Positions 8,906 through 17,064 are shown, numbered from the stretch's first letter. The stretch: DNA of 64,000 nt from Pararhodobacter zhoushanensis (GCF_003990445.1 NZ_REEZ01000007.1:1-64000), one strand, 5' to 3'. A program made the numbers and translations. Notes: a model not told the origin generated them from the sequence alone.

Positions 8906-9164
8906 TCGTAACGGTCCGATGACAGAAGAAAGCCTGCCCGCGTCAGCCGCCCGTCATCTTCCCGGGTCAGGCTGGACGCTTTACGGTTCTCGGCAGAGGG
9001 ACAAGTTCGAATTGCGCGTTTGTGGGGGGGAGAGCTCAACTATCATGGCCCCAGCCTGCTCAACCGAGTGATCGCATGCGTGCCGGAGAGGTGCGCCTTG
9101 TGCCAAGTCTGCGCGTTTGGGCACTGTGCGCCATCCGGAGGGTGACCAGACCGTCAAACACGGG
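8906..9164. other. Intergenic stretch with no recognised content
   Basis: These 259 bases lie between the TetR gene and a broken TRAP binding-protein gene. No coding homology, tRNA or strong hairpin was seen. It probably contains the TetR promoter and marks the start of the decayed island. Confidence 0.5.
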
Positions 9165-9490
9165 TCCGCAAGAAAGTTACAGACCCTTGGCAGGGTGATC
9201 GTGATCGCCGCGGGGGTCGGGAGCAGCGCTCGGGCACAGTAGGAACTGCGCTTTACCCCCTCTGTGCCGGCAAATTCCTTGATCTATGCCAAGTTCCTTG
9301 AAGACTGGGCGCAGCGCGCTACCGTGAAGTCCGAGGGAATGAGACCATCCGGTTGTTCCCGGCGGGCACTCTCGCGCGTGATGCGGCTAGCTACCTCGAC
9401 CGGATGCGCAGCGGCGGGATCGACATCGCCTGTTTCGTGCCGGGCTACGCGCCGGGCATGATGACCGAAGCGACCATTCCGGAAGCGGGA
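9165..9490 (+). pseudogene. Broken TRAP transporter binding protein (DctP) 5' fragment
   Basis: The frame gives a signal-peptide-like stretch (VIVIAAGVGSSARAQ), an in-frame TAG at 9240, then ELRFTPSVPANSLIYAKF and FLEDWAQR. After a one-base shift near 9340 it continues as LFPAGTLARDAASY and GGIDIACFVPGYAPG. This order matches the first third of DctP-type binding proteins. Homology stops near 9490, where phage-type sequence on the other strand begins. A stop codon, a frameshift and the truncation all show it is dead. Confidence 0.72.
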
Positions 9491-9499
9491 GGCTTCGGG

Positions 9500-9673
9500 C
9501 TAGGGAATGCGTCGACCAACGGCATCGTGGACAAAGACGTCCGAATAGTCGCCTGTCCGGGTGACTGGGTTCAGTCCGGAATGCAGCGTCTCCAGTTGCG
9601 TGTTTCGCACGCAGAGCATGGCCATGATCCTAGCCAACTTCGCCGCAATCCATTTTTCGTCGTCCTTTTTCAT
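9500..9673 (-). CDS. Small hypothetical protein, probably C-terminally truncated
   Basis: The 57-residue frame starts MKKDDEKWIAAKLARIMAML and ends abruptly after VGRRIP at the junction with the DctP relic. The even codon use and mixed-charge helix suggest a real gene that lost its 3' end when the island recombined. It follows the spanin-like genes at the end of the minus-strand lysis module. I do not know its function; it has no signal or membrane segment. Confidence 0.5.
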   Translation of the reverse strand: MKKDDEKWIAAKLARIMAMLCVRNTQLETLHSGLNPVTRTGDYSDVFVHDAVGRRIP

Positions 9674-9730
9674 TGCCCGAGGATAGCTGCATCCTTGCCC
9701 TCTCGCCACGATTCGGACCTTGCATCCCGC

Positions 9731-9985
9731 CTATCTTCTCGTACAGGCCCGTGCCTGGTCGCGAAGCACGGCATAATCGGCAAGCCAGCGCACAATCAGC
9801 GCCCCTTCGGACAGCACGGCGACTTCTTCGGCCACGCGTGCCTGCTCGTCCCGGCTGTACGCCACCACCGGCGGGCAGGCGCCGGGCGGGGCGTCAGAAT
9901 CCGCCGTCGCGCAGGCGGTCAAGGAGATCATCACGGCTGCGAGGGCGGCGCGCGGCGGCGCCCAGCATCTGGCGTTGGATCGCAT
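9731..9985 (-). CDS. Rz1-like outer-membrane spanin lipoprotein (phage lysis)
   Basis: This 84-residue product has a hydrophobic signal ending in a lipobox (SLTAC, Cys near residue 25), then a short periplasmic part with CPPV and a final RDQARAC segment. A small lipoprotein whose 5' end overlaps a membrane-anchored protein gene in another frame is the hallmark of phage o-spanins, which help fuse the inner and outer membranes during lysis. The overlap with the upstream gene is 92 bases. The family call rests on architecture and context rather than strong sequence identity. Confidence 0.62.
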   Translation of the reverse strand: MRSNARCWAPPRAALAAVMISLTACATADSDAPPGACPPVVAYSRDEQARVAEEVAVLSEGALIVRWLADYAVLRDQARACTRR

Positions 9986-10151
9986 CAGCGCGCTCCATCA
10001 TGTCGAGACGCTGGCCGGCGCGCCCTGCGCGCTCACCCATTCGGCGTAAGTTGAGGATGAACAAAGTGACCGTGAGCGCGACAATAACTATGGTCGCTGC
10101 TCGAAGTGCCCAAGACCGGGCAATTATCTGGGTCAGAAGCCAGCCGATCAC
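9894..10151 (-). CDS. i-spanin-like small membrane protein (phage lysis)
   Basis: This protein of about 85 residues has one N-terminal membrane segment (AATIVIVALTVTLFILNL) followed by a charged helical region likely to form a coiled coil. That is the inner-membrane spanin layout. The GTG at 10151 overlaps the endolysin stop as GTGA and follows AAGAGGGGG, so I prefer it to the upstream TTG at 10169. It overlaps the lipoprotein gene downstream. The alternative is a generic phage holin-associated protein. Confidence 0.6.
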   Translation of the reverse strand: MIGWLLTQIIARSWALRAATIVIVALTVTLFILNLRRMGERAGRAGQRLDMMERADAIQRQMLGAAARRPRSRDDLLDRLRDGGF

Positions 10152-10822
10152 CGCCGCCCCCTCTTCCAATCATCGATGCGCGCGTGGATCGCGACGGCGA
10201 TCCCGCCCAGCGCCACGGCGATGAACACCCATCGCAGGGTATCGAGATAGGGCACCAGCGGTTGGATCGACGATTGCGCTTCAGTAAAAGCCTCCTGCAC
10301 GACCTCCAACCCAGCGGCGCCGACAGTGGCCGCGCAGGCCGCTCCACCCCCACGCAGCGTCCGACTGTCGGCCAGGACCTCGCGCGCGGGCGGGACCTCC
10401 GCGGAAAACGGCACTGTGCGCGCCGCAAACGACTCACCCCAGGACCGCGTTGGGCCCAGATCGATGTGCATGAAGCCCAACCGAGGGTAGTACCCAAAGC
10501 CAAGGAACCCCACCGTGCGCGCTGCGGCCTCAAACGCCACCGGGTCGTGGTTTGACATGGCGATGTCGAAGGCGGTGCCCAGCATGTGCCTGGACGCCGG
10601 CGCGCCGCCGACGGCACGGTTGTGCTCGGGACTGCGATAGGCCGACAGCACGATGAGCGGCTTGGCAAGACGGTTGCGCAGGCGCTGCAACCTGTCCATC
10701 GCTTCCGTGTTGAACTTGAGGGCGCCAGTGCCGCGGCAGGCCATCTCGGCCGGAGAGTAGCTGGGCCAATGCCAGACGGTTTCGGGCACGTCGCGCCAGT
10801 GGGCATAGGTCAGGGTCGTCAT
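10148..10822 (-). CDS. Peptidase M15-family endolysin with C-terminal membrane anchor
   Basis: The 224-residue protein has an M15A peptidase core: the SAYRSPEHN region, SRHMLGTAFDIAM (zinc His and Asp) and FMHIDLG (second His). A single membrane segment near the C-terminus (WVFIAVALGGIAVAIHA) follows a linker. M15 enzymes cut D-Ala-containing peptide cross-links of peptidoglycan. The ATG at 10822 is fixed by the GGAGG six bases upstream; the upstream TTG lies inside that site. It heads the lysis genes and is preceded by a terminator hairpin. Confidence 0.85.
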   Translation of the reverse strand: MTTLTYAHWRDVPETVWHWPSYSPAEMACRGTGALKFNTEAMDRLQRLRNRLAKPLIVLSAYRSPEHNRAVGGAPASRHMLGTAFDIAMSNHDPVAFEAAARTVGFLGFGYYPRLGFMHIDLGPTRSWGESFAARTVPFSAEVPPAREVLADSRTLRGGGAACAATVGAAGLEVVQEAFTEAQSSIQPLVPYLDTLRWVFIAVALGGIAVAIHARIDDWKRGRR

Positions 10823-10842
10823 GATGTCCTCCAATTAGACAA

Positions 10843-10863
10843 AACCCGCCTTTGGGGCGGGTT
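10843..10863 (-). terminator. Rho-independent terminator
   Basis: An 8-base perfect stem (AACCCGCC / GGCGGGTT) with a five-base loop is followed on the minus strand by TTTTGT. It ends the transcript of the upstream tail-type genes just before the endolysin gene. Confidence 0.8.
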
Positions 10864-10898
10864 GCGGTGGGCAATGGGAAAGGGGGCTATGCGTAGCG

Positions 10899-11189
10899 CT
10901 AGGGGCTTGAACCAAAGATCTTGAGCTTGAGCGCGATCCCGGCGAGCAGGCCGAGCATGACGCCGGTGGTGATCATCCGCACGGCCGTCTGCATCGCGGT
11001 GCGACGTACGAGCCGGATGCAGTCGAGCAAGGAGCGCAGATCCCGGATGTCGAGGGCAGCCTCCTCGCCGTCGAGGCCGACATTGGCCAGGGCGCGCCTG
11101 GCGCCAGCTTCGGCGGCGCGCGCCAGCAGGTCCTCGAACTCGGCATCGGGCATGCGAATAGGGTGCTTGCCGGAGCGGCTTGGTGTCAA
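10899..11189 (-). CDS. Small phage-associated membrane protein (DUF6127-like)
   Basis: This protein of up to 96 residues has an acidic amphipathic N-terminal half (DAEFEDLLARAAEAGARRAL) and one C-terminal membrane segment (TTGVMLGLLAGIALKLKIF). The frame opens at a TTG at 11189; an ATG at 11153 (MPDAEFEDLL) is an equally likely start. It sits between tail-type and lysis genes. The layout would fit a holin-like or lysis accessory protein, but that is an inference; the DUF6127 match is from memory of the pattern. Confidence 0.6.
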   Translation of the reverse strand: MTPSRSGKHPIRMPDAEFEDLLARAAEAGARRALANVGLDGEEAALDIRDLRSLLDCIRLVRRTAMQTAVRMITTGVMLGLLAGIALKLKIFGSSP

Positions 11190-11250
11190 GGTGGCAAAAT
11201 CCTGCGTATTAATTCGTCGCGGTCGGACGAGAGAACTGACTGATCCGAGG

Positions 11251-12117
11251 TCAGGTCAGGGCGACTTTGTCCATCACCGCGGCGTTGTAGGGCCCCGCGA
11301 GCGGATCGAGGGCGAAGACCGTGTAGTCGAACCCGATGAGCGCCGGCAGCGAGAACTCCCCGCTGCCGTTACTCTGGCCGTGGAACAGGTATTTCTGATC
11401 CCCCCGGGCGACGGCGACCACGGGTCGTGAGACCGGCGCGTCGTCTGCGCGCACGATGCCCGAGAGCGCCCCGTACAAGGCTGGTGCGCTGTCACCCTCC
11501 GTGCCTGTCGAGAAATGCGACAGGTACGCGGGGAAACCTGTCCCGGTGCGACCGATCACCGAGAAGCCGGTATCGTTCGTGCTGGTATTGGACGCAGGGA
11601 CATCCCAGGCGACGGGCTCGGGCTCGCCGATCGGCCAGGCCTTGGCGAAGACGCTGACGGTCCCGGTGCCTTCGACCCGCAGGCGCACAGTGATGGGCCA
11701 GCGATTGCGGCCCAGCGCGGCCAGATCGATCGTCCCAAGGTCGCCCTCGGCGCCCGAGGTGTTCCGGCGTCGAACCGCGACCGTTGACGAATGCGGCGCG
11801 ACGAACACCGTACCATTCGGCGTCTGCGACCAAGTCTCGGGGGATCGGCAGAAGCACCGGCTGGTCTGATTGTTGAACGGGTACGGCACTACCGCGAGGA
11901 TCTCGTTGGTCTCGCTGGGTGTGTCATCAGCAGTGATCCGGAAACTCGACCCTCCACCGCCGCCGCCTGCGCGGCCAAAGACCGATTGCAATCCGCAAGG
12001 GCCAAAGAAGCTCTTGAACCCGCCGCTGGTCAGCAGGGCGAGATCGGCTTCGGTATTGCTGAAGGCGTTGTCGGGCGTGGCCCAGCGCGCTGGGGCCAGC
12101 CATCTGAAGTGGGCCAT
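11251..12117 (-). CDS. Phage tail-tip/structural protein, hypothetical
   Basis: This 288-residue protein starts MAHFRWLAPARWATPD and has a poly-Gly hinge near residue 50, beta-rich stretches and a C-terminal module (SNGSGEFSLPALIGFDYTVF) like carboxypeptidase-regulatory or Ig-type repeats found in phage tail appendages. No enzyme motif is visible. It lies 4 bases after the repeat-protein gene in the same orientation, as in tail-to-lysis gene order. I recognise the context but not a named family. Confidence 0.6.
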   Translation of the reverse strand: MAHFRWLAPARWATPDNAFSNTEADLALLTSGGFKSFFGPCGLQSVFGRAGGGGGGSSFRITADDTPSETNEILAVVPYPFNNQTSRCFCRSPETWSQTPNGTVFVAPHSSTVAVRRRNTSGAEGDLGTIDLAALGRNRWPITVRLRVEGTGTVSVFAKAWPIGEPEPVAWDVPASNTSTNDTGFSVIGRTGTGFPAYLSHFSTGTEGDSAPALYGALSGIVRADDAPVSRPVVAVARGDQKYLFHGQSNGSGEFSLPALIGFDYTVFALDPLAGPYNAAVMDKVALT

Positions 12118-12121
12118 GGTG

Positions 12122-12404
12122 TCAAAACTCCACGATGATGGTGTTGCTCGCCGGCGGGGCGAAGGGGGTGTCGGGCACAGTGAGGGTGATGTCCCCGCCT
12201 CGGGCGGCGCGTAGGGACCCGGCGCAGGCGGCGATGTCTCGCCGAACGCTAGGGTGAACGCTTCGCTTTCGGGCGGGCTGAAGGGCCCCCGCTGAAGGCG
12301 AGGACGATGCTGTCCGCCTCGGGTGGCTCATAGCGGTCCGGGGGTGGGGGCGCTGCACCACCGCGTTGGGCAAGAATCGCGGCCCGCATGAGGAGCAGGC
12401 TCAT
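12122..12404 (-). pseudogene. Repeat protein with PPE-type beta modules, two frameshifts
   Basis: Read across three frames the product is a chain of four short modules of the form (Y/F)xPPExxxIxLxF: YEPPEADSIVLAF, FSPPESEAFTLAF, YAPPEAGDITLTV, FAPPASNTIIVEF. It starts at an ATG overlapping the previous stop as ATGA. Two single-base losses, at GGGGGCCC and at GCGGGG, break the frame. Both lie in homopolymers, so the choice between true decay and sequencing error is open. A tail-fibre or tail-tip decoration role is a guess from neighbours. Confidence 0.6.
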
Positions 12405-12521
12405 GCGATGCTCCCCGCCAGCGCACACTGAATCACCCAGGCGTCGGCCCCGCGCTTGGTTAGGGCTGCGCCGGAACAAGGCCCGTCGAGGTCAACCGAT
12501 CCGGCAATCACGCCGTTCAGG
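12401..12521 (-). pseudogene. 3' remnant of a phage gene cut by an IS element
   Basis: The frame LNGVIAGSVDLDGPCSGAAL to ALAGSIA ends in TGA overlapping the ATG of the repeat protein. It loses its 5' end at about 12521, where IS3-type sequence from the other side stops. The coupling and codon use suggest the 3' end of a tail-region gene. No function can be given. Confidence 0.5.
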
Positions 12522-13231
12522 GAACCGGCGGCCATCGGTCAGAGCATCGCTGATGAAGTCGAGGCTCCAGCGTTCGTTGGCTACCTGTGGCACGACCATC
12601 GGACGCCGTGTGCCCAAAGCCCGTTTGCGTCCGCCGCGCTTGCGCACCTAGAGCCTGCGCAATTTCTTGAGGTTCATCACAATCCCTTGCCGGTCCAGCA
12701 TGATGTGAATGCGCCGATAGCCAAACCGGCGCCTTTCGGCCGCGACAGCCCTCATCGCAGCCCTCTCGGCGGCATCGTCCGGGCGGATACTCCTATAGCG
12801 GATGCTTGAACGCTCCACCGCCAGCACCTCGCACGCCCGACGCTGGCTTATCTCGTGCAACACCACGACATGCGCCACCGCCTCCCGCTTTGCATCGGGC
12901 GTCACATTTTTTTTGCTGCAACATCCTTCAGAACGGCCAGGTCGAGCATCGCCTCGGCCAGGAGCTTCTTCAGCTTGGCGTTCTCGTCTTCAAGCGCCTT
13001 CAGCCGCTGTGCCTCCGACACGTCCATGCCGCCAAACCACGCTTTGTATTTATAGAACGTCGCCGAGCTGATGCCGTGCTTGCGGCAAACCTCGGCCGTC
13101 GGCGATCCGCCCTCCTGTTCCTTCAGGATCCCGATGATCTGCGCTTGCGTGAAACGTGATTGCTTCATTGTCCGTCTCCTTGCGTGGACGGACTCTACCA
13201 AAAACTGCAGGAGGTTCAGGGGCTCAGGTCA
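12522..13231 (-). mobile_element. IS3-family element remnant 1 (orfA intact, orfB truncated)
   Basis: The 5' end starts at 13231 with TGACCTGAGCCCCTGAAC, a typical terminal repeat. orfA (13168 to 12902) encodes an 88-residue helix-turn-helix/leucine-zipper protein starting MKQSRFTQAQIIGILKEQEG. An A8 run near the end of orfA (T8 on the plus strand at 12907-12914) is the expected -1 frameshift site into orfB. orfB then runs from about 12905, has an in-frame stop after LKKLRRL, continues as RGGRKRALGTRRPM and WSLDFISDALTDGRRF, and breaks off at 12522. The DDE catalytic core is missing, so it is inactive. It is inserted into remnant 2. Confidence 0.85.
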
Positions 13232-13925
13232 AGTCCAATGACCAAAGCGCATTGGGATGCGCGGCAACCGGCATCGGCGCTCTCGTGCCGCGCGCCCGTT
13301 TCCGGCCGCGCCGTCGTCTCACCGACAGCCCTTCTTCGCGGTAGATCCTGTAGAGCTTCTTGTGGTTCATGCTCATGCCCTTGCGTTCCAGCAGCACGCC
13401 GATCCGGCGAAACCCGAACCGACGCCGCGTGCCGGCGATCTCCTGCATCTCCTTGCGGATCTCGGCGCAATCCGGCGGGCGCTCACGCCGGACTGTCTTG
13501 GGATCGACACCGACCAGCCTGCAGGCCGGGCGCTGCGAGATGTCATGATCCAGCATCGCCCTGAGCGCCGCCTCTGGCCGCCTGGTCAATGTTGTCGGTT
13601 CTTTCCCAGCAGATCTTTCAGAACCACGTTGTCGAGCATGGTGTCGGCTAACAGACGTTTGAGCTTGGCGTTTTCGTCTTCGAGCGCCTTCAGCCTGGCC
13701 GCCTCGGACACGTGCATGCCGCCATACTTGGCCTTCAGTTTGTAGAACGTCGCGGTGCTCAGCCCGTGCCTGCGGCACGCCTCAGCCGTCGGCATCCCGG
13801 CCTCCTGTTCCTTGGTCATCCCGATTATCTGCGCCTCGGGGAAACGGCTCTTACGCATGTGTCTGCTCCTTCAGAGTTGGCGCAGACCCTATATTAAAGT
13901 GACGGATTTCGCGGGGGGCAGGTCA
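13232..13925 (-). mobile_element. IS3-family element remnant 2 (orfA intact, orfB cut by remnant 1)
   Basis: The 5' terminus at 13925 reads TGACCTGCCCCCCGCG. orfA (13858 to 13586, 90 residues) begins MRKSRFPEAQIIGMTKEQE. orfB follows by -1 frameshift near GGGAAAG and is readable through RRFGFRRIGVLLERKGMSM and HKKLYRIYREEGL to NALWSLD, where it stops at the terminal repeat of remnant 1. Only the region before the DDE core survives. The abrupt junction at 13231/13232 shows that remnant 1 transposed into this copy. Confidence 0.85.
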
Positions 13926-13995
13926 GAGCCCAAAGCGACCCATCACTGTTTCTCGCTATACAATGAGTAACCGCCGTCCAGTATGAGGTCTTTTT

Positions 13996-14796
13996 ATGCG
14001 CATGTATCAGGTCGATGCCTTTTCCGATCAGCTTTTCACGGGCAATCCGGCTGCTGTTCTGGTGCTGGAAGACTGGCTTTCTGACGAGCTGATGCTGGCG
14101 ATCACGCAGGAAAACAACCTTGCTGAGACGGCGTTTGTCAAAGCTCGCCCGGAAGGTGCATGGGACTTGCGCTGGTTTGCCCCCGCGCATGAGGTGGATT
14201 TTTGCGGGCACGCCACTCTGGCAACGGCGCATATTCTGTTCACGAAACATGGGGCCGACGCCGATCTTGTGTTTCATACCCGCGTCGGCGAGCTGAGTGT
14301 GTCGAAAGAGGCAAAGGGATACAGGCTCGACATCCCTCGCTTGGATCCCGAAGCTATCGCCAGCTTGCCCTATGAAATAGCAGATATTTTTGTGACGACT
14401 CCCATAGGCATCTTTCGCAATTTTGAGAATTTCTTCGTGGATCTTGGCAGCGCCGACGCCGTGCGCAACTTCGTACCCGATCTCACAGCAATCGCGAAGC
14501 TCGGCTCAGTCGGCCTTGTGGTGACAGGCGCGGGAACCGGAGACGCGCGGGCGGACTTCGTATCCCGTTATTTCGCACCCGGTGCGGGAATCTCCGAAGA
14601 TCCGGTCACGGGTTCAATTCACGCAACCTTGGTGCCGTACTGGGCAGAAAAGCTGGGCCGATGCCGGATGATGGCCTGTCAAGCTTCGGTCCGCAATGGA
14701 TGGCTTGACTCTGAGTTAACCAAAGAGCGCGTCCTCCTGTCTGGCAATGCGGTGACATTTATGGAGGCGACGATTTTTCTTCCGAATTTTGCGTGA
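13996..14796 (+). CDS. PhzF-family isomerase
   Basis: This 266-residue protein has the duplicated diaminopimelate-epimerase fold of PhzF. Catalytic Glu44 is in NNLAETAF, and the family signatures FCGHATLATAH (near 69) and EDPVTGSIHA (Asp202) are present. The length is typical. Family members isomerise small acids such as dihydro-hydroxyanthranilate, but most are of unknown substrate. It stands alone between an IS remnant and a broken lysozyme gene, so it looks like cargo or a surviving core gene. Nothing nearby suggests phenazine synthesis. Confidence 0.9.
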   Translation: MRMYQVDAFSDQLFTGNPAAVLVLEDWLSDELMLAITQENNLAETAFVKARPEGAWDLRWFAPAHEVDFCGHATLATAHILFTKHGADADLVFHTRVGELSVSKEAKGYRLDIPRLDPEAIASLPYEIADIFVTTPIGIFRNFENFFVDLGSADAVRNFVPDLTAIAKLGSVGLVVTGAGTGDARADFVSRYFAPGAGISEDPVTGSIHATLVPYWAEKLGRCRMMACQASVRNGWLDSELTKERVLLSGNAVTFMEATIFLPNFA

Positions 14797-14938
14797 CCGA
14801 CCGGTAGGAAAGTCCGCTCACCGGACCTTGCAGCAAGACGCTGCGAACGACCGCCCTCCTCCCCCCACAAACCGCAGTGCGTATTTCCCCTCGCCCGAAC
14901 CCGTCATTTTGATCCCGAACTTACAGGGGGCACAGGGA

Positions 14939-15481
14939 TGCAGACGAGCGAGGGATTGCGTTCAACGAGCGGCTCGAGGGGGTTGTGCTGCGGGCCTATC
15001 TCGGCCCGGCGGGCCAATGGACCATCGGCGCCGGGCTGACCAAGGCCTCGGGCGTGGTCGATCGCAAGCCCGGCATGGTGATCACGGCGGTGGAAGCCTC
15101 GCGCCTGATGAGCGAAGTGCTGAGCACGCGTTACGAGCCTGCGTCACCCGCGCCATGCCCGGCGCAAAGCAGCACGAGTTCGACGGGGGCGTGTCGTTCC
15201 ACTGGAACACCGGCGCGATCACCCGGGCGAGCTGGGTGCCCGCCTGGGCTTCGGACAATATCGCCGCGATGCGCGAGCGCCTGGCGCGGTGGAACAAGGG
15301 CGGCGGCAAGGCGCCACCGGGCCTGACCCGCCGCCGCGAAGCCAAGTTCCGGCTGATCGCGTACCGCGATTGCGGCGTGCCGGTGCGCGTGCAGACTCCG
15401 CGCGGTCTCGCCCGGGAGACGCTCGATGTCGCCCCTGAGGAAGTCGCCGCCGCCCGCGCGGCGCTCACCGCGCGCGGCTAG
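14939..15481 (+). pseudogene. Broken phage-type lysozyme/muramidase
   Basis: Three frames must be joined: MQTSEG, then IAFNERLEGVVLRAYLGPAG and QWTIGAGLTKASGVVD, then AMPGAKQHEFDGGVSFHWNT and KGGGKAPPGLTRRREAKF. Together they match a lysozyme of the type used by roseobacter phages, including the Glu of ERLEG expected to be catalytic. The first shift is a lost G in a G-run at about 14957 and the second is at about 15135. It may be true decay or assembly error. It is on the opposite strand to the other lysis genes. Confidence 0.75.
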
Positions 15482-15791
15482 CCGACGCGCTTCAACATGC
15501 GATCGATCTTGATACTACCGACGGTGTGGGGACTGCAAAAGAAGATCGCGGAGAGGATTACGTCCTCGGGAAATACGTACCTTTGAACGAGATCGTATCG
15601 TGCTTTCCAATCGCCTTTGCTCATGGCAACAATTGTGGCTCCACAAGAAACCAATGGGCGACTGTCGAAGCGTGCAATAAGGCCTTCTCGCGAGCGTCTT
15701 CCTCGATCCCTTGTATCACCTGCCACCCGGCACGCTGCAGTTGCGCGAACGCATGCGGCAAAATTTCTGCGTGCAAGGGACTTGTCATCAT
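15478..15791 (-). pseudogene. Small unknown gene(s), either two coupled ORFs or one frameshifted gene
   Basis: Two short frames join as ATGA at 15621-15624. The first (15791 to 15621, 56 residues) starts MMTSPLHAEILPHAFAQLQR and ends LVEPQLLP. The second (15624 to 15478, 48 residues) runs MSKGDWKARYDLVQRYVFPE to DRMLKRVG. Open frame upstream of the second start (LIARFDSRPLVSCGATIVA) reads like protein, so one frame may have slipped into the other near 15680. The 3' end overlaps the lysozyme stop. No family is recognised. Confidence 0.35.
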
Positions 15792-16212
15792 CAACAAGCA
15801 ATCTAGAATAAAAGTTGAATTGAAAATGTACCTTAAGCAACTTCACCACGCAGCCAGGAAAGAGCGATGCATCACCACGATTCCCGTGCATCGACCCAGT
15901 ACAGCGTAATTCCCCGTCACGCGGCTGATCAGGCGGCGTTTTGCTCCTTTTATCGTGGTGATTCAACTTTGCGTCCTGTCTCAGACGGGACCGATTTTGC
16001 TTTCGACACGACCAACTCTGCAATCATGGACAACGGACCTGCCGAGGGGCAGAGCGCGCCACTGCGCCGGATGCGGCGTCCGGACAGCTATCGCGTTTTT
16101 GAAGACACCAACTGCAAGCATGGAATGCCAGCATGGACTGCTGCGTTTCTCGCGGCATCGACGTTTCCCATCACACTTCAACCAGCCCTTAGAGACCGAG
16201 GAGAACATCCCC
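15792..16212. other. Intergenic stretch with no supported gene
   Basis: Open frames exist here but lack start sites, ribosome-binding sites and protein-like composition. The stretch is less GC-biased than its surroundings around 15780-15850. It must carry the promoter of the lipoprotein gene that starts at 16213. Confidence 0.4.
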
Positions 16213-16521
16213 ATGAATTCATTTCCAAGCACCCTTGCTGCAATCCTGGGAGTGCTCGCCATTGCGGCCTGCACCACGCCAATCCGTAATCAGACCTATA
16301 CGGCGACCTCGGCAGCGCAGATACCGGAATCTCAGGCACGGGCTGAATGCCAGTTCGCTGTAGAGGCGGCGACGGCCTCAATCGGGACCAACCGTGTTCC
16401 GCGTGGTACGTCTTTTGACCAGGAAATCGCAGACGCTATCGCGGATGGCGTTATGAGGGGCGACGAGCAGAACACTCTGTTTGTAAGCTGCATGCGCTCG
16501 AAAGGGTTTGTCGGCGGCTGA
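16213..16521 (+). CDS. Small lipoprotein, hypothetical
   Basis: This 102-residue protein starts at the ATG after CGAGGAGAA and has a lipoprotein signal with lipobox LAIAAC (Cys about residue 19). The mature part has two more cysteines (ECQF and VSCM) that could form a disulfide. The sequence QARAECQFAVEAAT is like small roseobacter envelope proteins, but no named family is recognised. It is followed by a terminator hairpin and lies upstream of two more exported proteins. Confidence 0.72.
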   Translation: MNSFPSTLAAILGVLAIAACTTPIRNQTYTATSAAQIPESQARAECQFAVEAATASIGTNRVPRGTSFDQEIADAIADGVMRGDEQNTLFVSCMRSKGFVGG

Positions 16522-16534
16522 TCGGGATCAGGCG

Positions 16535-16566
16535 GTCCCTCTGCCGCTGTTCCACGGCAAAGGGAC
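16535..16566 (+). terminator. Terminator-like hairpin after lipoprotein gene
   Basis: Arms GTCCCTCTGCCG and CGGCAAAGGGAC pair over 11 of 12 positions around an eight-base loop and are followed by TTTA. It separates the lipoprotein gene from the next gene. Confidence 0.6.
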
Positions 16567-16659
16567 TTTAACGGGTCAAGCCTGAGTGCTGGTCCGCTGT
16601 AACTCACTCCCCGGATTGAAGCGCCAAAAGGCACACATAACGACAATAGGAGGCCACTC

Positions 16660-17064
16660 ATGCGGAAGAGATATCTACCCCTTGCGGTGATGTCACTGAT
16701 GGTATCACCAGCCTATGCCGACAGCTGCGACACGGCAGAGGATCAGGCAACGATGACGCTCTGCGCCCGGCAGTCTTATCAGGCGGTCGACGGGCACCTC
16801 AACGCGCTCTACCACCAGATCCGGCAGCGCCTTGGCGACGACGTCGACGCGCTGCGCCTGTTTCGCGATGCCGAGCGTCAGTGGATCGCGTTCCGCGACG
16901 CCGAATGCGAGTTCGCCACCGCGAGCGTGGCAGGCGGTTCCGTCTATCCGATGATCTATGACGGCTGCCTAGAAGAGCTGACCGCTGAACGTGTCGCGCG
17001 TTTCGAGACGTATCTTGCGTGCGAGGAGGGTGACATGAGCTGCCCGGTGCCTGCGGGCGAATGA
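16660..17064 (+). CDS. LprI-like secreted protein (PF07007 type)
   Basis: The 134-residue product has a Sec signal (MRKRYLPLAVMSLMVSPAYA, cleavage near residue 20) and the LprI N-terminal pattern: DCxTAxDQATMTLCA, a central RDAERQWIAFRDAECEF and a closing CLEELTAERVARFETYL. The conserved Cys residues at about 23, 36, 86 and 103 probably form disulfides. Relatives include lysozyme-inhibitor LprI and many uncharacterised periplasmic proteins. It overlaps the next gene as ATGATGA, so the two are co-translated. Confidence 0.85.
   Translation: MRKRYLPLAVMSLMVSPAYADSCDTAEDQATMTLCARQSYQAVDGHLNALYHQIRQRLGDDVDALRLFRDAERQWIAFRDAECEFATASVAGGSVYPMIYDGCLEELTAERVARFETYLACEEGDMSCPVPAGE

Noticed and set aside
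13894-14277. Minus-strand frame whose end reads SLWALTCPP, like an IS orfB WSLDL motif
   Set aside because: The match covers only a few residues beside the terminal repeat of IS remnant 2, and the rest is the shadow of the PhzF gene.
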